Made by a program: the position numbers and the translations under genes. From an uncultured Steroidobacter sp. (GTDB taxonomy: Bacteria > Pseudomonadota > Gammaproteobacteria > Steroidobacterales > Steroidobacteraceae), in assembly GCF_937958065.1 (NCBI RefSeq), contig NZ_CALFXI010000118.1, forward strand, positions 1 to 59,530: DNA of 59,530 bases, written 5' to 3'. Positions 16,778 through 23,244 of the stretch are shown here, piece by piece. Below the pieces are notes generated by a model. That model ran no database searches. It was not told the DNA's origin and was given only the letters and a program-made list of their open reading frames with translations. The first letter of the stretch is position 1; each line of letters starts with the position of its first letter.

Positions 16778-17797
16778 CTAGCTGCCAACGGCCGGCTTCA
16801 GCCCCGCATTGTTTCTTTCCAATGCACGCTCCGCGCGATAGCTGGATCGCACCAGCGGACCGGACACGCATTCGAGGAAGCCTTTCGCCAGCGCCCACTC
16901 GCGATAGCGCTCGAACTCGGCGGGCGTGACCCAGCGCTCGATGGCGAGATGGTTCGGGGTCGGGCGCAGATATTGGCCCAGCGTGAGAATGTCGACGCCG
17001 ACCGCGCGCATGTCGTCCATTGCGGTCGCGATCTCTTCGTCGGTCTCGCCGAGGCCGAGCATCAGGCTCGTCTTGGTGAGCACGTCGGGACGGAAGCGCT
17101 TGGCGTGCCCGAGCACCGCCAGGGTCTGTTCGTAGCTGGCGCGCGGATCACGCACCGGATGAGTGAGACGACGCACGGTCTCGACGTTCTGTGCGAACAC
17201 TTCGAGACCGCTCGCGACCACGGTTTCGACATCGGCCAGCACGCCCTGGAAATCCGGCGTCAACGCTTCCACGGCGGTGTTCGGATTGAGACGTTTGATC
17301 TCCCGCACGCACGCCGCGAAGTGGCCCGCGCCGCCATCCGGCAGATCGTCGCGATTGACCGAGGTCAGCACCACGTACTTGAGCTTCATCAGCTGCACGG
17401 TGCGGGCGCTGTTGGCCGGCTCTTCGGCATCCAGCCAGCCGTGCGGGTTGCCGGTATCGACCGAGCAGAAACGGCAGGTGCGCGTGCAAACGGCGCCCAT
17501 GAGCATGATGGTGGCGGTGCCGGCATTCCAGCACTCGCCGATGTTCGGGCACTTGGCTTCTTCGCAGACGGTCGCGAGCCGGTGCTCCTTGACCGTGCTC
17601 TTGACGGCGTCGAAGGCCCGGCCGGCCGGCATCGGGGCGCGCAGCCAGGTCGGCTTGCGGCCGAACTCGATGGGAGCGGCCTGGGAGGACGCCTTGATGC
17701 CGTCCTTGATCGCATTGAAGCCCTGCGGCGTGCGGTACTTGTCGCCGCTGCGGACGATGGGGATGCCTTTGAATTCGCTCACTTCGGGCTCGCTCAC
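16778..17797 (-). CDS. lipA: Lipoyl synthase (radical SAM)
   Basis: LipA inserts two sulfurs into octanoyl groups on lipoyl domains. Both iron-sulfur clusters are visible: the auxiliary cluster ligands Cys78, Cys83 and Cys89 (CEEAKCPNIGEC) and the radical-SAM CxxxCxxC at Cys104, Cys108 and Cys111 (CTRTCRFC). The C-terminal RSSY motif, whose Ser ligates the auxiliary cluster, is also present (LVRSSYRA). At 339 residues it is about family length. It heads a lipA-lipB-QOR minus-strand unit. Confidence 0.97.
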   Translation of the reverse strand: MSEPEVSEFKGIPIVRSGDKYRTPQGFNAIKDGIKASSQAAPIEFGRKPTWLRAPMPAGRAFDAVKSTVKEHRLATVCEEAKCPNIGECWNAGTATIMLMGAVCTRTCRFCSVDTGNPHGWLDAEEPANSARTVQLMKLKYVVLTSVNRDDLPDGGAGHFAACVREIKRLNPNTAVEALTPDFQGVLADVETVVASGLEVFAQNVETVRRLTHPVRDPRASYEQTLAVLGHAKRFRPDVLTKTSLMLGLGETDEEIATAMDDMRAVGVDILTLGQYLRPTPNHLAIERWVTPAEFERYREWALAKGFLECVSGPLVRSSYRAERALERNNAGLKPAVGS

Positions 17798-17841
17798 GGA
17801 CGCGAGATGGGGGCTCGCGGCCCGAATTCTAGCTGAAAATG

Positions 17842-17870
17842 AAAAGGCCCGGCTTTTGGCCGGGCCTTTT
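17842..17870 (-). terminator. Intrinsic terminator after TPR gene
   Basis: A perfect 12-bp stem (17842-17853 with 17859-17870) and a 5-base loop; the stem outer ends are A4 and T4, so it can work in both directions. It lies 20 bases beyond the stop of the TPR gene at 17891 and 45 bases upstream of lipA, so its main job is to end the TPR transcript and insulate lipA. Confidence 0.85.
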
Positions 17871-17890
17871 GCATTACCTCAGCGGTCAGC

Positions 17891-19144
17891 TCAGGCGCTC
17901 TGGGTGCGGATGACCCACAGCTCGCCCAGGTCCTTGAACTTGCCGCCGGCCTTCTTGAAGGCCTCGCGAGCCTGTTCCTTCTGACCCTTCTTCAGGTACG
18001 CCCGGCCGAGGCTGATCTGGGCCTCGTCGGGATCGGTCACGCCGCCCTTGGCGATGCCCTTCTCGAGCGCGGCAATGGCCTTGTCGACTTCGCCATAGCT
18101 CAGGTACGCCTGGCCCAGACCGACCAGCACCTGGCCCGTGCCGGCCTTGTCCGCTTCGGCCTGCTGCTGAGCCAGCGTCTTCTTGTCCAGATCGGACTGC
18201 TTGGTGGCGCTGGCCATCAGGCGGTCATAACGACCCTGCTCGGTCTTGTCGGCGACCTTCAGCACGCCGGTGTCCATGCCCTTCTGCATGGCAGCCTGGG
18301 CTTCGCCCGGGACGCCGGCATCGATCGAGAGCTGGGCCATTTCGACGTAGTCGCCCTTGTCCTTCAGGATGCCCACGTCGTTCATCAGGCGGTAGTAGCC
18401 GAGCGCGATGCGGTCACCGCTCTCCTTGCGGCGATAGATGTCGAGCAGGTTTTCCCAATATTCGGGTTTCGGATAGTAACGGACCATCGTCTTGAGCGCT
18501 TCGCCGATGCCGTTCTTGTCCTGCGGCTCCATCTTGAAGTAGGAGCTCATGACGATCTGGATCCAGTTCTCGTCGGGCTTGCGGCCGGCCTTCTCGGCAT
18601 TGTTGACCACTTTCTTCATGGTCTCGGCGGCGTTCTTGTAGTCGTTCAGCAGATACTGCGACTGACCCAGCAGGATGCCCATGTCCTCGGTGTTGGGGTG
18701 CTTGTCCAGCCACTTCTTGGACCACTGCGCGGCCTTGCCGTAATCCTTCATCTGGAAGTACAGCTGGGCGACGGTCTTGGTGCGGTCGTCCACCTGGTCG
18801 GCCGGCATCAGCCCGGAGTTCAGCATGCGCTCGAACACCGGCGCGGCTTCGCCGAACTTCTTCTGCTGGATCAGCACGAAGCCCATGAATTCATCGATCT
18901 GGTAGGCCTCGAACGGGGTCTTCTTCTCGACCGCGGCGGCCTTCTTGATCTCGGCGAGCGCGGTGTCCCACTGCTTCTTCTGCATCGCCTCCTGGGCGGC
19001 CTTGAGCGGCACGGCGACGGCCTTGGTGGTGATCTTGTTCTGCTGCTCGGCGGCCTGCGCCGTGGGAGCCAGCAAGGTCACCGCGGGAACCACGGCTCCC
19101 AAGGCCAGAGAAATCGCAACGGCAATACTTCGTACTCGAGTCAT
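17891..19144 (-). CDS. Periplasmic tetratricopeptide-repeat protein, TonB-system linked
   Basis: I start at MTRVRSIAVAISLALG, which gives a clear Sec signal peptide ending near AQA-AEQ and 417 residues; an upstream in-frame extension lacks signal character. The mature protein is helical with several TPR-like repeats: near the N-terminus (PLKAAQEAMQKKQWDTALAE), in the middle (YFQMKDYGKAAQWSKKWLDK), and two at the C-terminus (GLGQAYLSYGEVDKAIAALE and SLGRAYLKKGQKEQAREAFK). TPR proteins are often encoded with tonB-exbBD clusters, as with TtpC of Vibrio, so a role in TonB energy transduction is inferred from position downstream of exbD. Substrate or partner unknown. Confidence 0.85.
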   Translation of the reverse strand: MTRVRSIAVAISLALGAVVPAVTLLAPTAQAAEQQNKITTKAVAVPLKAAQEAMQKKQWDTALAEIKKAAAVEKKTPFEAYQIDEFMGFVLIQQKKFGEAAPVFERMLNSGLMPADQVDDRTKTVAQLYFQMKDYGKAAQWSKKWLDKHPNTEDMGILLGQSQYLLNDYKNAAETMKKVVNNAEKAGRKPDENWIQIVMSSYFKMEPQDKNGIGEALKTMVRYYPKPEYWENLLDIYRRKESGDRIALGYYRLMNDVGILKDKGDYVEMAQLSIDAGVPGEAQAAMQKGMDTGVLKVADKTEQGRYDRLMASATKQSDLDKKTLAQQQAEADKAGTGQVLVGLGQAYLSYGEVDKAIAALEKGIAKGGVTDPDEAQISLGRAYLKKGQKEQAREAFKKAGGKFKDLGELWVIRTQSA

Positions 19145-19429
19145 ATGGTTTCCCGATCTATAACAAAAGGGCGCGAATCGACCCACAGCACTCATTCGTT
19201 CAATCGTTCGACATGGTGCTGCAACCATTCGTCTTTATGACCTCGGTCCCGGCCATAAATTCGCTGACCACCGCATCCTTGCGGCCGTAAAGCTATCGAA
19301 ATGTGTGAGTCGTCGACTACAACGGTCGGCGGCGGGGATTGTTTCGACGCCCGCCGCCACCTGAAGCTCAATTCGACGGCATCGCTCGGCCGGGCTGAAC
19401 CCCGGCTGAACGATCCCGGGTTTTTTCAA
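19145..19429. other. 285-bp gap between TPR gene and exbD
   Basis: No gene is seen. The gap holds a 9-bp perfect inverted repeat at 19328-19336/19350-19358 (GGCGGCGGG, 13-base loop) without a T-run, and a plus-facing hairpin CCCGG/CCGGG (19401-19405/19416-19420) followed by six T (19421-19426). The TPR gene probably has its own promoter here, but no clear -10/-35 pair is visible to me. Confidence 0.4.
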
Positions 19430-19858
19430 TTATTCGCCCAGGAACTGCTCGTTGCCGACGAAGCCGATGCGCTGCATGCCATTGCGCTGGGCCAATGCCA
19501 GCACCTTGGCCACCGTATCGTAATTCGCGCGGCGCTCCGGACGCACGTGCAGCTCGGGCTGCGGGTTCTTGGCCGCTTCAGCGCGGAAGTAGCCTTCCAG
19601 CTGATCCAGCTGCACCAGCGAGCCGTTCCACACCACGCTGCCGTCCCAATCGATATCGATCCGGATCGGCTCCTGAACCACTTCGGTCGGGGGCGGATTG
19701 CTCTTGGACTGGGGCATGTCCAGCTTCACCGCGTGCGTCATCACCGGCAGGGTGATGATGAACATGATCAGCAGCACCAACATGACGTCGATCAACGGCG
19801 TCGTGTTGATGTCCATCATGGGTTCGTCTGCACCGCCGCCGCCTACACTCATTGCCAT
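19430..19858 (-). CDS. exbD: ExbD biopolymer transport protein (second copy in operon)
   Basis: ExbD forms, with ExbB, the proton-driven motor that energises TonB. The 142-residue protein has a short cytoplasmic N-terminus, one membrane helix with the key Asp (DINTTPLIDVMLVLLIMF) and a periplasmic domain ending in a conserved REN-like region (GMQRIGFVGNEQF). It follows the other exbD after 30 bases. In Xanthomonas a second exbD in this position is dispensable for iron uptake but matters for host interaction (established for that genus); here only the layout is similar. Confidence 0.93.
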   Translation of the reverse strand: MAMSVGGGGADEPMMDINTTPLIDVMLVLLIMFIITLPVMTHAVKLDMPQSKSNPPPTEVVQEPIRIDIDWDGSVVWNGSLVQLDQLEGYFRAEAAKNPQPELHVRPERRANYDTVAKVLALAQRNGMQRIGFVGNEQFLGE

Positions 19859-19888
19859 GGCAAATACCTCTTCTGTCGTAGCGCGGGA

Positions 19889-20332
19889 CTAGCGCGAGTT
19901 CGCGCCCGGCTCGGTGATGAATCCGACTTTCTGAATGCCGGCGCGTTGCGCGGTCAGAATGACCCGGCCCACGTACTCGTAGCGAGTCGCCTGGTCGGCA
20001 CGGACGTGCACTTCCGGCTGCGGATTCTGCACGGCTGCAGCCTTCAGGCGCTCGAGCAGCGCGGTCGTGTCCGGCATCAGGGTCTGGCTCCAGAAGATCT
20101 GGCCGTCTTTGTTCACCGCGATGGTGATGTTTTCCGGCGCGGTCTTGGTCGCCTCGTTACGGACCTTGGGCAACTCCACCGGGACGGTATGCGTGATCAC
20201 CGGGATGGTGATCATGAACACGATCAGCAGCACCAACATGACGTCGACCAGCGGCGTCGTGTTGATCTCGGACATGGCCTTGTCGTCGCCATCCGACGCA
20301 GGCGGAGCAAACATGCCTTCAAATGAACTCAT
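19889..20332 (-). CDS. exbD: ExbD biopolymer transport protein (first copy in operon)
   Basis: A 147-residue ExbD/TolR-family protein with one N-terminal membrane helix bearing the proton-path Asp (EINTTPLVDVMLVLLIVF) and a periplasmic domain. It is clearly a paralogue of the downstream exbD, differing throughout the periplasmic part. It lies 72 bases after exbB, with a long stem-loop in between that may reduce read-through. Confidence 0.94.
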   Translation of the reverse strand: MSSFEGMFAPPASDGDDKAMSEINTTPLVDVMLVLLIVFMITIPVITHTVPVELPKVRNEATKTAPENITIAVNKDGQIFWSQTLMPDTTALLERLKAAAVQNPQPEVHVRADQATRYEYVGRVILTAQRAGIQKVGFITEPGANSR

Positions 20333-20340
20333 AACAACAT

Positions 20341-20397
20341 GCTCCGATAAAGAAAGGCCCCGGTTCCGGATTGTCGAGCAATCAGGCGCCCGGGGCC
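20341..20397 (-). promoter_or_regulatory. Stem-loop with T-rich tail between exbB and exbD
   Basis: On the minus-strand transcript a perfect 8-bp arm pair GGCCCCGG/CCGGGGCC (20397-20390 with 20363-20356) encloses an inner perfect 5-bp hairpin GATTG/CAATC with a 5-base loop (20383-20379/20373-20369). The outer stem is followed by TTTCTTTAT. It could act as a leaky terminator or processing stop, giving more ExbB than ExbD, as the complex (five ExbB to two ExbD) needs. Confidence 0.45.
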
Positions 20398-20404
20398 GTT
20401 CGCA

Positions 20405-21160
20405 TTACTTGCGGGTGACCGCAGCGGCAGGAGCAGCGGCCGGAGCGCGGCCAGCAGCGGCCGGCAGCGGACCGGATTCGACGCGGGCGCCGCTCACCAG
20501 GTAGGCGTGCAGGTCCGAGGCGAAGTATCGCAGCTTCTCGATGATGTCCTTGTTGCGGCCCAGGAGCCAGTTGTAGCCCCACACGGCCGGCACGGCGACG
20601 AACAGACCGATGGCGGTCATGATCAGCGCTTCACCGATCGGGCCGGCGGTCTTGTCGAGCGACGCCTGACCGGCGAGGGAGATCTGAATCAGCGCGTTGT
20701 AGATACCCCACACCGTACCGAACAGACCGACGAACGGAGCGGTCGAGCCGGTGGTGGCCAGAATCGACAGGCCGGTGTTCAGACGCTTGGAGATGGAGTC
20801 GACCGTGCGGTACAGCGACGCGGTGATCCACTCGTGCAGCGGGATCTGGTCGGTCAGGCGGCCTTCGTGATGCTGGGCGGCGCGCAGGCCGTCTTCCACC
20901 ATCATGCGGAACGCGTTGTCCTTGCCGGTGAGCTTGGCGGCGCCGTCACGGATGTTGCCGGCGGTCCAGAAGCCCTTCTCGACATCCTTGTATTGCTTGA
21001 GCAGACGGCGCTGGTCCCATGCCTTGGTGAGAATGATGTACCAGGAGGCAAGCGACAGGATCACCATGATGATCAACGTGCCGTGCGCGACGACCCCACC
21101 CTGCTCCCAGAGTGCTTTTAGGCCGAAGGGGTTTTCGACGTTTTCGGTGTTCGGAGCCAT
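20405..21160 (-). CDS. exbB: ExbB / MotA-TolQ-ExbB family proton channel
   Basis: ExbB is the pentameric inner-membrane channel that drives TonB with ExbD. The 251-residue protein has three membrane segments (about residues 27-45, 135-155 and 180-205) and the family motif LATTGSTAPFVGLFGTVWGIYNAL followed by GPIGEALIMTAIGLFVAVPAV. The C-terminus is an Ala/Pro-rich tail. It sits between tonB and exbD as in Xanthomonas. Confidence 0.95.
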   Translation of the reverse strand: MAPNTENVENPFGLKALWEQGGVVAHGTLIIMVILSLASWYIILTKAWDQRRLLKQYKDVEKGFWTAGNIRDGAAKLTGKDNAFRMMVEDGLRAAQHHEGRLTDQIPLHEWITASLYRTVDSISKRLNTGLSILATTGSTAPFVGLFGTVWGIYNALIQISLAGQASLDKTAGPIGEALIMTAIGLFVAVPAVWGYNWLLGRNKDIIEKLRYFASDLHAYLVSGARVESGPLPAAAGRAPAAAPAAAVTRK

Positions 21161-21224
21161 GGAACGATGTCCTCTACGATTAAATCAATGACCTGAATCA
21201 GTGGGTGGAGTCTTGCCGTCTACC

Positions 21225-21245
21225 GGGCCCGCTCGTAGCGGGCCC
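21225..21245 (-). promoter_or_regulatory. Stem-loop between tonB and exbB
   Basis: A perfect 9-bp palindrome (GGGCCCGCT with AGCGGGCCC) and a 3-base loop lie 24 bases downstream of the tonB stop, in the 108-base tonB-exbB gap. There is no T-run after it on the minus strand, so an mRNA-stability or processing role is more likely than full termination. Confidence 0.45.
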
Positions 21246-21268
21246 TTATGTCACGCGTTTCCCGCGCC

Positions 21269-21913
21269 TCAGTCCGTGAGTTTGAATGTGACGGCGAACT
21301 GCCCCCACATCGGAACCGGTTTGCCATTCTCGGTACCGGGCACCAGGCGCCAGGACCGCTTCACTTCGCGCACCGCCGCTTCGTCCAGGCGGGGGAAACC
21401 GCTCGACTGCTTCACTCTGGCTTCGCCGACGCGGCCGTTCTCGAGCACATAGACCTCGAGGATGACCGTGCCCGCCTCGCCAGCTCGGCGCGAAGAAGGT
21501 GGATATTCGGGCTGCGTCAGCGGACGGCGCGAATCGGACTTCGGCGCGGTGCGCTGGACCGGAGCCGGCGCGGGCGCGGCTACCGGCGGCGGCGCCGTCG
21601 GCCTGACGTTGGTGGTCTGCTGGATCGCGTTGGTCGGCGGCGCGTCCGGCGTGATCGCGATGTCGATCTCCGGCGGCGGTACGAACGGCGGCGGCGTTTC
21701 GATCTTCGGCGGCGGCGGCGGCGGCGGCTCGTCCTGCTTCGGCGCCTCTTCGATCATGCGGGTCTCGATCGGGCCGAGCACCACGTCGATGATCTGGTGG
21801 GACAGACCGGAGTTCAGCAGCCAGAACATCCCGATATGCAATCCAATGATGATCGCGAGGACGAGACCGCGGCGGGTGAAAAACGAACTGTCCGTGGCTG
21901 GTGCGTAGGGCAT
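21269..21913 (-). CDS. tonB: TonB energy transducer
   Basis: TonB spans the periplasm and passes proton-motive energy to outer-membrane receptors. The 214-residue protein has an N-terminal membrane anchor with the essential His (LAIIIGLHIGMFWLL), a long Pro-rich linker (including seven Pro in a row) and a C-terminal TonB domain with the PEYPPSSRRAGEAGTVILEVYV and VKRSWRLVPG features. First gene of tonB-exbB-exbD-exbD. Confidence 0.94.
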   Translation of the reverse strand: MPYAPATDSSFFTRRGLVLAIIIGLHIGMFWLLNSGLSHQIIDVVLGPIETRMIEEAPKQDEPPPPPPPKIETPPPFVPPPEIDIAITPDAPPTNAIQQTTNVRPTAPPPVAAPAPAPVQRTAPKSDSRRPLTQPEYPPSSRRAGEAGTVILEVYVLENGRVGEARVKQSSGFPRLDEAAVREVKRSWRLVPGTENGKPVPMWGQFAVTFKLTD

Positions 21914-22413
21914 GCTTTGCAGCTCAACAAAAATAAGACACGGGGCTCAAGGCTCAACCCCGCATAGTTAGTGCGCAACCGTTAGTGGTCGTTCGATGCG
22001 TATGCTCATTCGGCATACAACCCCCGTTTCTACCGGCCTTCGCGTGCGCGTCCCCTTCCGGGATGGCCGGAATGAAGTCCGTAAATTCCGTATTGACGCT
22101 TTGTCCTACAGACCGCAGAAACGGCGGGCAAGGTATAAAGTTTCTGCGAGGAAGGCAAGCACTCCGAAACAGAATCTACCTACCTGTAAACTAACTTTGC
22201 TGATAAGAAACGCGCTCCCAAATCCCCCGCGCACCATTCACGTGCCAGCTGCCGAAGCCGTTGCAGCACCGCTGTGCATACAGTTTCGGACGGCACTCGA
22301 CAGATTGGCAACGATTACCGTAGTCGATTGTTCCACTCGATCATGAACGGACGCGGCCGCTGTCACATTCGCCGTCAAGAACAACATTTACAGACAGCGT
22401 GCGCAACGAATAG
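21914..22413. other. 500-bp gap between the two tonB genes
   Basis: No gene is supported. It must contain the promoter of the tonB-exbB operon. Visible structure: a short CGGGG/CCCCG hairpin (21941-21945/21958-21962) followed on the minus strand by a T-rich run just ahead of tonB, and a 9-bp perfect inverted repeat at 22114-22148. I see no Fur-like palindrome in this gap. Base composition is more AT-rich than the flanking genes around 22100-22250. Confidence 0.4.
22114..22148. repeat. 9-bp inverted repeat around TATAAA
   Basis: CGCAGAAAC (22114-22122) is exactly repeated in reverse complement at 22140-22148, with a 17-base spacer that contains TATAAA at 22134-22139. It lies 200 bases upstream of tonB and could be an operator or a leader hairpin; no regulator is implied by the sequence. 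Confidence 0.35.
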
Positions 22414-23037
22414 TTACGCCGAGCCGCGATTTAAAGCGAATTCGATGGGGATCAGCACCAGCGCGCGCCGTGGCTCGCCGTCTTCCACGTAGGGCCGGAA
22501 GGCCGCACGCGCTACGGCTTCGCGGGCCGCATCGTCGAGTCGCGAGTGGCCGCTGGACGTTTCTATTTCGATACTGCACGCCGCGCCCTGCTCATCGATC
22601 AGCACTCGTAACACCACCACTCCCTGCTCTCGCAGGCGTCGTGACTGAGGTGGATATCGGGGTGAAGGCTCACGGACATATTCAACCGTCGACACCAGCT
22701 TCGGGGTACTGCGGTCGATGGCCTGCGGAGCTGGCGGCGGTGCCGCCTGCACCGGAACGGTGATCGCTCGCGTCGAGGGCGGCGCCTCGGTCGGAAGCTC
22801 GATCAGCGGCAGCTCGGGCATCTGCGCGATCGGTTGCGGCGTTACCACGCTGACCTGCGGGAGCTCGGTGCGCGGCGTGGGTTCAGGCTGGGAGATGAAA
22901 GTGGCCGTCAGCGGCACTTCCGCAACAGCGAGCCGGATCTGCGGCGCGAACGTGACTGCCACATAGAGGCCGATCGCATGCACGGCGACGATGGTGGCGG
23001 CGACACACAGGCGTCGCGAATGATCTTCAGCGAACAC
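22414..23037 (-). CDS. Second TonB-like energy transducer
   Basis: A 207-residue TonB-family protein: an N-terminal membrane segment with a His (ATIVAVHAIGLYVAVTF), a Pro/Thr-rich linker, and a C-terminal TonB domain (SPRYPPQSRRLREQGVVVLRVLIDEQG through REAVARAAFRPYVEDGE). It is divergent from the siderophore receptor at 23245 and has no exbB/exbD of its own, so it may use those encoded downstream and serve the neighbouring receptor. This pairing is inferred from position. Confidence 0.9.
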   Translation of the reverse strand: MFAEDHSRRLCVAATIVAVHAIGLYVAVTFAPQIRLAVAEVPLTATFISQPEPTPRTELPQVSVVTPQPIAQMPELPLIELPTEAPPSTRAITVPVQAAPPPAPQAIDRSTPKLVSTVEYVREPSPRYPPQSRRLREQGVVVLRVLIDEQGAACSIEIETSSGHSRLDDAAREAVARAAFRPYVEDGEPRRALVLIPIEFALNRGSA

Positions 23038-23118
23038 GGCAGGCTTCTCGCGCTCGAAAGTTGCTCATCAAGGGGATCGAAGGACCAGCACCGCGATCAT
23101 GCCCTGGTACATCCTCGG

Positions 23119-23148
23119 TTGCAAATGAGAACCCTTCTCACCTAAAGT
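23119..23148 (+). promoter_or_regulatory. Receptor promoter with Fur-box-like palindrome
   Basis: TGAGAA (23126-23131) and TTCTCA (23135-23140) form a perfect 6-3-6 palindrome inside AAATGAGAACCCTTCTCACC, close to the AATGAGAAT-n-ATTCTCATT form of the Fur box. A candidate -35 TTGCAA (23119-23124) and -10 TAAAGT (23143-23148), spaced by 18, flank it, so Fur bound here would block the receptor promoter. It may also act on the divergent tonB-like gene, whose start is about 90 bases away. Confidence 0.55.
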
Positions 23149-23244
23149 TCGCCCACAAAACGCAGCCCGCCAGCACCGCGCCGTTCCGCGCCGTGTCCGC
23201 CAGCCAGACGTCAACAGCATTCTTTAAAAGGGAGACCTCTCGCC

